Below are positions 36,354-47,800 of a stretch of 64,000 bases of DNA, in pieces. Origin of the DNA: Oscarella lobularis (taxonomy: Eukaryota > Porifera > Homoscleromorpha > Homosclerophorida > Oscarellidae); NCBI RefSeq assembly GCF_947507565.1, contig NC_089181.1, positions 3,437,994-3,501,993 of the forward strand. The letters run 5' to 3'. The position numbers and the translations under genes were made by a program. The number at the start of each line of letters is the position of its first letter. Within the stretch, counting starts at the first letter, position 1. Below the pieces are notes generated by a model. That model was not told the DNA's origin. It searched no databases and saw only the letters and a list, made by a program, of their open reading frames with translations.

Positions 36354-39300
36354 TTAGAAAGGGAGTCTTTCATCCTTTGCGTTGAGTCCCTTTGGTTTTC
36401 TTGTTTCCAGGCACGAGATCCAGTGTTGTTCTAACCAGTGTAGATCGTATGATGAGTCCGGGATTGAGTCGATAGGTTGTACCCCTAGTTTGTCTAGAGA
36501 TTTCCACCCGTGGTCATGGAAGTGGGCGTAAAGGTAGAGGTCTTTCTTTTGGTGGTAGTGGCTACGGTGTCGTTGCATTCGTTTTGCTAGAGTGGTGGTA
36601 GTTTGGCCAATGTACTGTTTGCCACAGTCGGGGCATTCCAAGAGGTATATTAAGTTTTTTGAACTGCATGAGAATGTATCCGTGATAGGGTATGTTTCAT
36701 TGGTGACTAGGCTGGTGAAGGATGTTCTCCTGCGTAAGATCGGGCAGCATTTGCAGTTGGAGATTTTGCATGGTGTGATTGTTGTATAGATGGTTTCAAG
36801 TGTGGGCGGGGTTGTTGGTGGAGTATTGCTGGTAGGAGTTGTGGTGGTAGTAGGGAGTTTTGCTCTTACGAGAGTGTCTGCTAGATTTTGTGTGCGTTTA
36901 AATGCTATCTTTGGTTTTGTAGGGAAGATGGAGTGTAGTAAGGGGGTTGTTTCAATGCGTTTCCATAGATCGTTAAGTGTTTTTCGTAGGCTAGGAAACC
37001 AGGGGTCGTATGGGATGACTAGTGTAAGGGGTGGTTTGGAGTTTTCTTTTGTTGTAACGGTTGCGGGGTCTGGAATTTTTTCAATAAGTTGCGTTCGTCG
37101 TGTGAACGGAAATTGCTTGTTTATGTCCTTAATTAGTTTTCGAGGGTAGCCTCGATTGAGAAATCGTGTTTTTTGGTTTTCTCTGTGGTTTAGGAAGTCA
37201 CCTAGTGAGGAGGTTGATCTTAGAAAGCGGTGTAATTCACCAGTGACTACGCTTCTTTTCATTGATATTGGGTGTGATGAAGTGTAGTGTAGGTATTGAA
37301 ATTTGTTGGTTGGTTTGATATGGGTAGTGATGTCTAGTATCCCGATTTGGTTGAACCGATTACCTTTGAAGATATCTATATCCAGGAATGTAGTGTTTGT
37401 GTGGCTGATTTCTGATGTGAATTTTATAGTTGGGTGGAATTCGTTGAGGTTAGTGAGAAAGGTGTTTAGGTTCTGTTCAGAGGTTGTCCAAAGTAGAAAT
37501 ATGTCATCGATATAGCGTAGCCAGTAAAGTGGTGTATGTGGTTGTGACGTGAGGAATTTCTGTTCGAGGTGTGCCATGAATAGGTTTGCCAGGGATGGGG
37601 CTGTTTTCGTCCCCATGGCTGTGCCTCTGAGTTGGAGGTACGGTTTATTATTAAAGATAAACGTGTTGTTTGCAAGAATATAGTAGAGGAAAATCTTAAT
37701 CATGTTGGTTATATTTGGATCGTTATAGTGTTGTTGCACAAATGTGCCACAAACGTTGATAGCTTCGTTTTGAGGGATAGAAGGGTAGAGGGATTTCACA
37801 TCTAATGCTACTAAGATTGTTGTTGAAGGGAGGGAGACGTTGTCCAGTATTTTTATAAGGTGTGAGCTGTCCCGTATGTAGCTTGGTTGTTGGGTAGCAA
37901 TAGGTTGGAGGTAGGAGTCTACCAGTGCAGATATTAGCTCCGTTGGTCCTGATGATCCACTGCAGATTGGTCTAACACCGTGGGGGTTTTTATGGAGTTT
38001 TTTAAGAAAGTAGAGTATTTGAGTGCGTGTGTTTTCTGGATCTGGGAGTAAGTGTTTGTAGGTATAATAATCAAGCGGTCCATGTTGGTAGAAGTGTTGT
38101 ATTGCTGTTGCAATTGAGTTTACAATTGCTGGTGTGGGGTCTTCTGTTAGTGGTTTATAGATTTCCGGTTGGGTAAGGTGTGTGAGTCCTTCTGTTATAT
38201 AGTTAGTTGTGTCCTCTATAACAATGCAAGATCCCTTATCTGCTCTTTTAATGACGATGTCTTTGTAGGATTTAAGGTTTTTAATGGCTGTACGTTCCTC
38301 TTTAGAGGTGTTGAGTCTAGGTCTTTTAGGTTTCAAGGCTAATGCATGGCTTTTAAGTGCGGTAATAAAATGTTCAAGTTGGTGATTTTTTACATGTTTT
38401 AGTGTGAAGGATGATTTTGGTTTGAGTGGGTGTTTAGGATGTGTTTTATTTATTGGATTTTGATGGGTAAAATAATATTGGAGGCGGAGTTTTCGAGCAA
38501 ATCCCGTGATTGATTTTAGTAAGTCTTTTTTATTAGGGCGGAGGGGTGTTGGGCAGAAGGAGAGTCCTTTTTGGAGCACGGAGTGTTCGTGTGTGGTGAG
38601 TACGCGGGACGAAAGGTTTATAACAGTGTTTGCTTTAGAATCTTTTTTTATTTTCGATAGAAGGGACAACAAGGCGGACAATCTCTGTCTACGCTTTAGA
38701 AGCGACCTTCGTGACCTCGGCCGGATGACCTTCTGCTTCGGGAGTCGCCGTGGGCGTTTCTTCCCGCGTCTCGGTCTTCTTTTTCGCGCCGGTCGTAGTT
38801 CCGGTTGTAGTTCCGGTCGCTTCCTCTTCGGTCTAGAGGAGTTAGAAGGGGTAGTAAGGTAAGCGGTGTCATTCGTATCGGCGTTACCGTTCGTTCGTTT
38901 CCGCGAGTAACGGCTGAAGAATGAGGGTTGTGCGTCTTTGTTCGCGGTTTCGTGTTTTATATATTCTTCGTAGTTCTCCCAGAGTGGGCTTCCCGGGTAG
39001 CGTCGGCGTAGCATTTCTTCCCGTTCGTTGCCTCGCTTCTGGTCTTCCTCGAGTTTAGAAACGACCTTAGTGTAGTGTACAATTAGCGCGTCGATTATTC
39101 CGGTGTGGTATTGCTGCTTTAGTTCTGCGAGTTCGTGAGCGATTTTAGTGTCTCCTGATCTAAAGGCATTGACCGTAGATCCTGATTGCATTCCCCTTGG
39201 TATTCTCCCTGTCTCTTTGTATTGAATATGTTCTGACAGTCGTAAGTGAGCGCGAGTTAGATCTGCTGCGACTCCAATGATAAAGTCAGCGAGCTCATTG

Positions 39301-39710
39301 AGATCTTGCTGTAGGCTATTTGGGCCTGGTATGCCTCTTGGTGTGGAGACTAATAGAGGTTGTGGTGTGTGTTCGATCAGAGGTGGCGTACCGTTTGATG
39401 GTGTAGATATTTCAGTAGGGATATCGGTGGGGATATCCATTTTTTCGTGTGCTAACATTCCTTCTCGTAGTTTCCTTCTCATGTGTTCTCGTTCTTTTTC
39501 TATTTCCTGCTCGACGTATTTCCTGATGACTGTTCCCACACTCGCTGAGAGTGCTGCTTCTTCAAGCGTCTTTTCCCAGAATGGGCGGGGGTTTTTATTT
39601 CCGTCGTCGTTGCCGTCTAAGAGCTTTTCTTCCTCCTCTGAGGAGGGGAGGTTAGGGAGAACTCCCTGTCGAATTGCTTCGTCAATGCTGTCGTCGTCTT
39701 GGGATGTCAT
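36354..39710 (-). CDS. Penelope-like RT / GIY-YIG endonuclease polyprotein, copy 1
   Basis: 1118 residues, start ATG 39708-39710 (MTSQDDDSIDE), stop at 36354-36356. Residues 1-280 are charged and unrecognised. A strongly basic stretch at about 290-350 (RPKRKRP, RKRRPRRGKKRPRR) is a likely nuclear localisation signal. The Penelope-type RT spans about 470-830: RADKGSCIVIEDT (~483), LKKLHKNPHGVRPICSGSSG, ALDVKSLYPSIP (~640), LRGTAMGTKTAPSLANLFMA (~703) and LRYIDDIFLLW with the YIDD catalytic pair (~732). A Cys motif CKISNCKCC lies near 980. The C-terminus is a GIY-YIG nuclease: LIYLLECPDCGKQYIGQT (~1018), LAKRMQRHRSH, a conserved Glu in HWLEQHW, and PKGLN. All catalytic positions look intact. 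Products in copies 1 and 2 are identical in sequence. Confidence 0.94.
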   Translation of the reverse strand: MTSQDDDSIDEAIRQGVLPNLPSSEEEEKLLDGNDDGNKNPRPFWEKTLEEAALSASVGTVIRKYVEQEIEKEREHMRRKLREGMLAHEKMDIPTDIPTEISTPSNGTPPLIEHTPQPLLVSTPRGIPGPNSLQQDLNELADFIIGVAADLTRAHLRLSEHIQYKETGRIPRGMQSGSTVNAFRSGDTKIAHELAELKQQYHTGIIDALIVHYTKVVSKLEEDQKRGNEREEMLRRRYPGSPLWENYEEYIKHETANKDAQPSFFSRYSRKRTNGNADTNDTAYLTTPSNSSRPKRKRPELQPELRPARKRRPRRGKKRPRRLPKQKVIRPRSRRSLLKRRQRLSALLSLLSKIKKDSKANTVINLSSRVLTTHEHSVLQKGLSFCPTPLRPNKKDLLKSITGFARKLRLQYYFTHQNPINKTHPKHPLKPKSSFTLKHVKNHQLEHFITALKSHALALKPKRPRLNTSKEERTAIKNLKSYKDIVIKRADKGSCIVIEDTTNYITEGLTHLTQPEIYKPLTEDPTPAIVNSIATAIQHFYQHGPLDYYTYKHLLPDPENTRTQILYFLKKLHKNPHGVRPICSGSSGPTELISALVDSYLQPIATQQPSYIRDSSHLIKILDNVSLPSTTILVALDVKSLYPSIPQNEAINVCGTFVQQHYNDPNITNMIKIFLYYILANNTFIFNNKPYLQLRGTAMGTKTAPSLANLFMAHLEQKFLTSQPHTPLYWLRYIDDIFLLWTTSEQNLNTFLTNLNEFHPTIKFTSEISHTNTTFLDIDIFKGNRFNQIGILDITTHIKPTNKFQYLHYTSSHPISMKRSVVTGELHRFLRSTSSLGDFLNHRENQKTRFLNRGYPRKLIKDINKQFPFTRRTQLIEKIPDPATVTTKENSKPPLTLVIPYDPWFPSLRKTLNDLWKRIETTPLLHSIFPTKPKIAFKRTQNLADTLVRAKLPTTTTTPTSNTPPTTPPTLETIYTTITPCKISNCKCCPILRRRTSFTSLVTNETYPITDTFSCSSKNLIYLLECPDCGKQYIGQTTTTLAKRMQRHRSHYHQKKDLYLYAHFHDHGWKSLDKLGVQPIDSIPDSSYDLHWLEQHWISCLETRKPKGLNAKDERLPF

Positions 39711-39715
39711 CGTTT

Positions 39716-39791
39716 GCGAGAACGATCAAATGGTAGGGGCAGACGCGTTTCGGTCTAATCGTGACCTCGTCAGTGCCTGATCAGTTCTCGC
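39716..39791 (-). ncRNA. Hammerhead ribozyme, copy 1
   Basis: Read on minus: stem I strand GCGAGAAC..GAUCA..GGCA, core CUGACGA (39767-39773), stem II GGUC/GACC (39763-39766 with 39752-39755) with a 7-nt loop, core GAAAC (39747-39751), then GC and cleavage triplet GUC (39742-39744), then the returning stem I UGCC..UGAUC..GUUCUCGC. All invariant core bases are present and stem I pairs in three blocks. Stem III is only A-U and C-G with two loop bases, but ACGCGU is self-complementary, so two molecules could share a 6-bp stem III. Predicted cleavage is after C39742, leaving a 31-nt leader before the ORF ATG. Hammerheads are known in Penelope-like elements. Confidence 0.88.
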
Positions 39792-40416
39792 GAAGTGTGC
39801 CGTTTATATATAATTTTCGGTGTGAAAGTTTAATTTTGGATCGTCTGTCACGTTTGTGGCATAGACGGCGGTGGATTTTAGCCCGATGTGTCGGTCGAAA
39901 ATGGCATGTGTGTTTACGTGAATATTTTTTAGCGGCAGGGTCTTGATTAGGTAGGTTTCAGAGTGGTGTTAGGGTCGCGGTCGCTAGGGGAGGGGTTGCT
40001 TAGGGAGGGTGGGCTTTCTTTTAAGGTGTTGATGACTATGCTAGGCTGGTTTTAAGGTTTAGAGGCTGATTTCCTAATGGGTTCTATTTATGAATTTACT
40101 TTTGGGGTTGTATGCTATTTGGTGAGGTTGGTATGGGTTGAGGGGGCCTTTTATGGGGACGTTGGGGTGCGGGTTCACGTGAGCAGGGCGTGTCAATTTC
40201 GCGGGGCCTTAGTAACGGATGTTAGGGGTCTGGTATGGGTTTGGGGCTTTTTTATTTGTTTTTAGAGTGGGTATAAGGGTTGATGTTGGGGTGGAGTGGG
40301 TTATGTGTATGATTATGGGTTATTTTCATTTATTTTTTATTGTATTTTTAGTTTGACACCATATGGGGGTTCCGATCGATTGCGGAGACGCAGGACTCAG
40401 ACCATCGAGAGGGGTT
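39792..40416 (-). other. 5' leader region of the Penelope-like element, copy 1
   Basis: About 620 bp upstream of the ribozyme on the coding strand, ending at GAGAGGGGTT before copy 2. No ORF with homology. It should hold the element's promoter, which I cannot identify. Equivalent region in copy 2: about 48268-48892; missing from copies 3 and 4. Confidence 0.5.
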
Positions 40417-40542
40417 ATAGTACGGATATTGCACAAGGCAGATCTGTATCAACTGCTAGTCTCCACGACCGACCTGGAATTTGGTGTCCTGTTTAGAAGG
40501 TTGGAGTAATTTGTATACTTATATTTTTCGTTTATCTTTTTT

Positions 40543-40583
<41 letters not shown>

Positions 40584-42145
40584 CCCGTTGAGTTATTCCT
40601 TGTAGGTTTTCCGTTTGGTGATTTATGGTGGTGGGGTATTGCCCCTTTGGGGGGGGGGGGGGAAAGGGGGAAGAAGGAAGGGGCCTAGCGAGCGTGGGGA
40701 GCAGGAGAGTCGGGTGGCGGGGTTTGGGGATCGATATATTGGTTTTTAGAAAATTCTTGGTAACTATGGCAACAGCAGGGTTTATAGGTTCCTTGGCGAG
40801 GTATTACTGGAAGGGGAAGATTGGGTCCTGAATCGCGCTTCTATTGTAAAGTTATGGTTGGTTAAAGAGGTTTGTGTTTAGGAAAATTCTTTTAAGATTT
40901 TTAGTTGCTAGGGAGATATGGGAGTGCGTTGGTAAAGTTGCGGAATATAATTCTACCGCGGGTGTCCCTTTCTGAAAAAAATCCTGGGTGTCCTAAGTCA
41001 TTGTTTATGGAATTATGCTAAAATTTAGAATTCAAAAAGGGGGTCTAAAATCTATAAGTTGCTGGATTAACTTCTTATTTGGTTCGTTGTGGTCGTATAA
41101 TATATCATTTGAAAGCGTTTTGTGAGTACTATCTACATTCCTATGGGTGACGTCATTGGGTGTGATCTCTATTGATTATTACTAAATACGTGTTTTAGAA
41201 GACCTTCAACTTATACTTCTTATTCTATATAGTAGGTTAAGAGTATTGGCAATTATTTTACTGGGGTTTTGTAGAGAATTTTATGTAGTTTAATATGGGT
41301 GTAGGGTCTCTTGGGCGTATTTGAGGTTTGATGTAATAAAATTCCGTTTTAACGATGTGTTCACATTTGCGTTTCTGATAATTTTCAGCTACGTTCTAAG
41401 TTGGGACCGGTGGTGGGCGTGTAGTGTTGTAGGTTTTTAGACGTGTGGGGAGTCTTTCTTATTTATTTTTCGTTGATGATTTGAAATTTCCTTCGTGGTT
41501 ATCCGGGGTTACGCGCATACGGGGTTAGGATTTTCTTTCATTTCTATGGTGGCTTTAAATGGGGCGAAGGAGAGGGAATGAGAGGGAATTGGTCGCGACG
41601 AAAGGTAGATTGCATGTTTGTGTGTCTTTTCATCGCGCGTGTTTCGGTTGCGGGGTCACCTACGCGTTCTATCCGTTTTCGTATTATTATTATTCGCTCT
41701 CTGCGCTAGTTTTGGAATTAGATCGTTGCGCGACGGGTTTTAGGGCGTGCTCGAGGGGTCGTTTACGTTACGCGGTGGAAGTTGGGGGCCCGCGTGGGGA
41801 AACCGGCGTCGTTGTTGTGATTTTTTGCGTTCTCGGGTGTTTTCGCGTGTTGTATGTTGTGCGGGTGAAAGTAGGGCGTGGATTTGTGTATGGTTTGGGT
41901 GTTGTTTCCTAAGTAGTTCTTTGTGTTCTTAGGGGGAAGGTTTGTTTCATTTTTTTCTTTTTTCAGGTTGTTTTTTAGGGAAGGCTTGTTGCGAGGCTTT
42001 GTTAGATAAGTGCATCGTAATTTTATGCGTTGTATGGGCTTTGGTTTTTTGTGTTGTGTAGAGATGGGTCATGCAGGAGATTAATCATAAGGTGTGGTTT
42101 TAACTTATTTATTTTCTATTTTGGTTTTTAATTCGTTTGTTCTAG

Positions 42146-44496
42146 GGGTATATGTATGGAGGGATCAGCGGAGGGATGGGGCTCGCGAGAGAGGAGAGGA
42201 ATGCGCGATAGGTGAGAGAAAGGAATGGCAGTGGATCGGTCGATGGTATGTGCTGTAGGTATTATTCTTTTTGATGAATTATTTTAAATTGTTTACTTTA
42301 GGGGCATATGTATGGAGGGATGAGAGGAGGAATAGGACACGCGAGGGAGGAGAAGAGTGAGCGATGGGTGAGCGAGGGGATGAGCAACGAATCGATCAAT
42401 GGTATGTGTTGTAGGTATTATTCTTTTTAATGAAATATTTTCAATCGTTTATTGTAGGGGCATATGTATGGGAGGATCAGAGGAGGGATGGGACACGCAA
42501 GGGAGGGGAGGGATAAGCGATGGGTAAGAGAGGATGAGCAACGGATCGATCAATGGTATGTGTTATAGGTAATATTCTTTTTAACGAATTATTTTGAATC
42601 GTTTATTCTAGAGGCATATGTATGGAAGGATCAGAGGAGAGATGGGACACGCGAGGGAGGAGAGGGATGAGCGATGGGTGAGAGAAAGGATTGGCAGCGG
42701 ATCGGACGATGGTTTGTGCTATGGGTATTATTCTTTTTAACGAATTATTTTGACTTGTTTATTTTAGGGGCATGTGTATGGAAGGATGAGAGGAGGAATA
42801 GGACACGCGAGGGAGGAGAAGAGTGAGCGATGGGTGAGCGAGGGGATGAGCAACGAATCGATCGATGGTATGTGTTGTAGGTATTATTCTTTTTAGTGAA
42901 ATATTTTAAATCGTTTATTGTAGGGGCATATGTATGGGAGGATGAGAAGAGGGATGGGACACGCAAGGGAGGGGAGGGATAAGCGATGGGTGAGAGAGAG
43001 GATGAGGAGCGGATCGATCGATGGTATGTGTTATAGGTAATATTCCTTTTAACGAATTATTTTGAATCGTTTATTCTAGAGGCATATGTATGGAAGGATC
43101 AGAGGAGAGATGGGACACGCGAGGGAGGAGAGGGATGAGCGATGGGTGAGAGAAAGGATTGGCAGTGGATCGGACGATGGTTTGTGCTATGGGTATTATT
43201 CTTTTTAACGAATTATTTTGACTTGTTTATTTTAGGGGCATATGTATGGAAGGATGAGAGGAGGAATAGGACACGCGAGGGAGGAGGAGAGTGAGCGATG
43301 GGTGAGCGAGGGGATGAGCAACGAATCGATCGATGGTATGTGTTGTAGGTATTGTTCTCTTTAGTGAAATATTTTAAATCGTTTATTGTAGGGGCATATG
43401 TATGAGAGGATGAGAGGAGGGATGGGACACGCAAGGGAGGGGAGGGATAAGCGATGGGTGAGAGAGAGGATGAGCAGCGGATCGATCGATGGTATGTGTT
43501 ATAGGTAATATTCTTTTTAACGAATTATTTTGAATCGTTTATTCTAGAGGCATATGTATGGAAGGATCAGAGGAGAGATGGGACACGCGAGGGAGGAGAG
43601 GGATGAGCGATGGGTGAGAGAAAGGATTGGCAGCGGATCGGACGATGGTTTGTGCTATGGGTATTAGTCTTTTTAACGAATTATTTTGACTTGTTTATTT
43701 TAGGGGCATATGTATGGAAGGACGAGAGGAGGAATAGGACACGCGAGGGAGGAGAAGAGTGAGAGATGGGTGAGCGAGGGGATGAGCAACGAATCGATCG
43801 ATGGTATGTGTTGTAGGTATTATTCTTTTTAGTGAAATATTTTAAATCGTTTATTGTAGGGGCATATGTATGGGAGGATGAGAGGAGGGATGGGACACGC
43901 AAGGGAGGGGAGGGATAAGCGATGGGTGAGAGAGAGGATGAGGAGCGGATCGATCGATGGTATGTGTTATAGGTAATATTCCTTTTAACGAATTATTTTG
44001 AATCGTTTATTCTAGAGGCATATGTATGGAAGGATCAGAGGAGAGATGGGACACGCGAGGGAGGAGAGGGATGAGCGATGGGTGAGAGGAAGGATTGGCA
44101 GCGGATCGGACGATGGTATGTGCTGTGGGTATTATTCCTTTTAGCGGATTATTTTAACTCGTTTATTCTAGAGGCATACGTATGGAAGGATCAGAGGAGA
44201 GGTGGGACACGTAAGGGAGGAGAGGGATGAGCGATGTGTGAGAGAGGATGAGCAGCGGATCGATCGATGGTATGTGTTATAAGTAGTATTCTTTTTAATG
44301 AATTATTTTAAGTCGTTTATTCTAGGGGCATATCTATGGGAGGATCAGATAGGAGGGATGGGACACGCGAGGGAGGAGAAGGATGAGCGGTGGGCGAGAG
44401 AGGATGGGCAGCGGGTCGGTCGGTGGTATGTGATATAGGTATGATTTTGTCTAATGAATTATTGTTAATGAATTGTTTTTAATTTGTTTATTTTAG
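42146..44496. repeat. 156-bp tandem array, copy 2
   Basis: Same unit order and 468-bp higher-order pattern as in copy 1; first exon-like unit starts at 42146. Confidence 0.9.
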
Positions 44497-44829
44497 GGGC
44501 ATGGATATGGAGGAATCGGGGAAAGAAGGGAAGAGGCATGCAGATGAGAATGAGCGGTGAAGGAGGGGGTCAACAGAACAATCAAGTGGGAGGAATTTTG
44601 GGGTATGGGGTTGAGATACCTTTGGGCTTTTATTTGGTGGGCTGATATTTTTTCTTTTTTCGTTTTTGTAGAATTTGGTTGTGGGAAGTCAAGCGGAAGA
44701 GTCAGTCATAGAAAAAGAATAGAGAAGAGAAGGCTTTGGAGGCGTTCATTTGTGGTGAGTTTCTGGGTAGTGTATGTAGTGTGTGTTTTTTATTTGTTTA
44801 TATGGTCTATTAGAGTTAGTCTGTTAGAG

Positions 44830-47800
44830 TTAGAAAGGGAGTCTTTCATCCTTTGCGTTGAGTCCCTTTGGTTTTCTTGTTTCCAGGCACGAGATCCAGT
44901 GTTGTTCTAACCAGTGTAGATCGTATGATGAGTCCGGGATTGAGTCGATAGGTTGTACCCCTAGTTTGTCTAGAGATTTCCACCCGTGGTCATGGAAGTG
45001 GGCGTAAAGGTAGAGGTCTTTCTTTTGGTGGTAGTGGCTACGGTGTCGTTGCATTCGTTTTGCTAGAGTGGTGGTAGTTTGGCCAATGTACTGTTTGCCA
45101 CAGTCGGGGCATTCCAAGAGGTATATTAAGTTTTTTGAACTGCATGAGAATGTATCCGTGATAGGGTATGTTTCATTGGTGACTAGGCTGGTGAAGGATG
45201 TTCTCCTGCGTAAGATCGGGCAGCATTTGCAGTTGGAGATTTTGCATGGTGTGATTGTTGTATAGATGGTTTCAAGTGTGGGCGGGGTTGTTGGTGGAGT
45301 ATTGCTGGTAGGAGTTGTGGTGGTAGTAGGGAGTTTTGCTCTTACGAGAGTGTCTGCTAGATTTTGTGTGCGTTTAAATGCTATCTTTGGTTTTGTAGGG
45401 AAGATGGAGTGTAGTAAGGGGGTTGTTTCAATGCGTTTCCATAGATCGTTAAGTGTTTTTCGTAGGCTAGGAAACCAGGGGTCGTATGGGATGACTAGTG
45501 TAAGGGGTGGTTTGGAGTTTTCTTTTGTTGTAACGGTTGCGGGGTCTGGAATTTTTTCAATAAGTTGCGTTCGTCGTGTGAACGGAAATTGCTTGTTTAT
45601 GTCCTTAATTAGTTTTCGAGGGTAGCCTCGATTGAGAAATCGTGTTTTTTGGTTTTCTCTGTGGTTTAGGAAGTCACCTAGTGAGGAGGTTGATCTTAGA
45701 AAGCGGTGTAATTCACCAGTGACTACGCTTCTTTTCATTGATATTGGGTGTGATGAAGTGTAGTGTAGGTATTGAAATTTGTTGGTTGGTTTGATATGGG
45801 TAGTGATGTCTAGTATCCCGATTTGGTTGAACCGATTACCTTTGAAGATATCTATATCCAGGAATGTAGTGTTTGTGTGGCTGATTTCTGATGTGAATTT
45901 TATAGTTGGGTGGAATTCGTTGAGGTTAGTGAGAAAGGTGTTTAGGTTCTGTTCAGAGGTTGTCCAAAGTAGAAATATGTCATCGATATAGCGTAGCCAG
46001 TAAAGTGGTGTATGTGGTTGTGACGTGAGGAATTTCTGTTCGAGGTGTGCCATGAATAGGTTTGCCAGGGATGGGGCTGTTTTCGTCCCCATGGCTGTGC
46101 CTCTGAGTTGGAGGTACGGTTTATTATTAAAGATAAACGTGTTGTTTGCAAGAATATAGTAGAGGAAAATCTTAATCATGTTGGTTATATTTGGATCGTT
46201 ATAGTGTTGTTGCACAAATGTGCCACAAACGTTGATAGCTTCGTTTTGAGGGATAGAAGGGTAGAGGGATTTCACATCTAATGCTACTAAGATTGTTGTT
46301 GAAGGGAGGGAGACGTTGTCCAGTATTTTTATAAGGTGTGAGCTGTCCCGTATGTAGCTTGGTTGTTGGGTAGCAATAGGTTGGAGGTAGGAGTCTACCA
46401 GTGCAGATATTAGCTCCGTTGGTCCTGATGATCCACTGCAGATTGGTCTAACACCGTGGGGGTTTTTATGGAGTTTTTTAAGAAAGTAGAGTATTTGAGT
46501 GCGTGTGTTTTCTGGATCTGGGAGTAAGTGTTTGTAGGTATAATAATCAAGCGGTCCATGTTGGTAGAAGTGTTGTATTGCTGTTGCAATTGAGTTTACA
46601 ATTGCTGGTGTGGGGTCTTCTGTTAGTGGTTTATAGATTTCCGGTTGGGTAAGGTGTGTGAGTCCTTCTGTTATATAGTTAGTTGTGTCCTCTATAACAA
46701 TGCAAGATCCCTTATCTGCTCTTTTAATGACGATGTCTTTGTAGGATTTAAGGTTTTTAATGGCTGTACGTTCCTCTTTAGAGGTGTTGAGTCTAGGTCT
46801 TTTAGGTTTCAAGGCTAATGCATGGCTTTTAAGTGCGGTAATAAAATGTTCAAGTTGGTGATTTTTTACATGTTTTAGTGTGAAGGATGATTTTGGTTTG
46901 AGTGGGTGTTTAGGATGTGTTTTATTTATTGGATTTTGATGGGTAAAATAATATTGGAGGCGGAGTTTTCGAGCAAATCCCGTGATTGATTTTAGTAAGT
47001 CTTTTTTATTAGGGCGGAGGGGTGTTGGGCAGAAGGAGAGTCCTTTTTGGAGCACGGAGTGTTCGTGTGTGGTGAGTACGCGGGACGAAAGGTTTATAAC
47101 AGTGTTTGCTTTAGAATCTTTTTTTATTTTCGATAGAAGGGACAACAAGGCGGACAATCTCTGTCTACGCTTTAGAAGCGACCTTCGTGACCTCGGCCGG
47201 ATGACCTTCTGCTTCGGGAGTCGCCGTGGGCGTTTCTTCCCGCGTCTCGGTCTTCTTTTTCGCGCCGGTCGTAGTTCCGGTTGTAGTTCCGGTCGCTTCC
47301 TCTTCGGTCTAGAGGAGTTAGAAGGGGTAGTAAGGTAAGCGGTGTCATTCGTATCGGCGTTACCGTTCGTTCGTTTCCGCGAGTAACGGCTGAAGAATGA
47401 GGGTTGTGCGTCTTTGTTCGCGGTTTCGTGTTTTATATATTCTTCGTAGTTCTCCCAGAGTGGGCTTCCCGGGTAGCGTCGGCGTAGCATTTCTTCCCGT
47501 TCGTTGCCTCGCTTCTGGTCTTCCTCGAGTTTAGAAACGACCTTAGTGTAGTGTACAATTAGCGCGTCGATTATTCCGGTGTGGTATTGCTGCTTTAGTT
47601 CTGCGAGTTCGTGAGCGATTTTAGTGTCTCCTGATCTAAAGGCATTGACCGTAGATCCTGATTGCATTCCCCTTGGTATTCTCCCTGTCTCTTTGTATTG
47701 AATATGTTCTGACAGTCGTAAGTGAGCGCGAGTTAGATCTGCTGCGACTCCAATGATAAAGTCAGCGAGCTCATTGAGATCTTGCTGTAGGCTATTTGGG

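Larger units (their letters stand above)
31935..40416 (-). mobile_element. Penelope-like retroelement, copy 1, full length
   Basis: Coding strand is minus, so the 3' end (ATAGTACGGATATTGCACAAGG at 31935) faces the centromere and the 5' end (about 40410, ...AGACCATCGAGA) faces the telomere. From 3' to 5' it holds an A-rich tract on the coding strand (T run 32063-32107 on plus), ~1.5 kb of non-coding DNA, the 156-bp unit array (33670-36020), the RT/endonuclease ORF (36354-39710), a hammerhead ribozyme (39716-39791) and a ~620-bp leader. A single GGGGTT separates it from copy 2. Domain make-up (RT of the Penelope type with C-terminal GIY-YIG) defines the class. Confidence 0.93.

Noticed and set aside
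36790-37149. Plus-strand ORFs antisense to the RT gene (36592-37149, 37303-37515, 38506-38862, 39277-39780)
   Set aside because: Shadow frames opposite a clearly coding sequence; no recognisable products.
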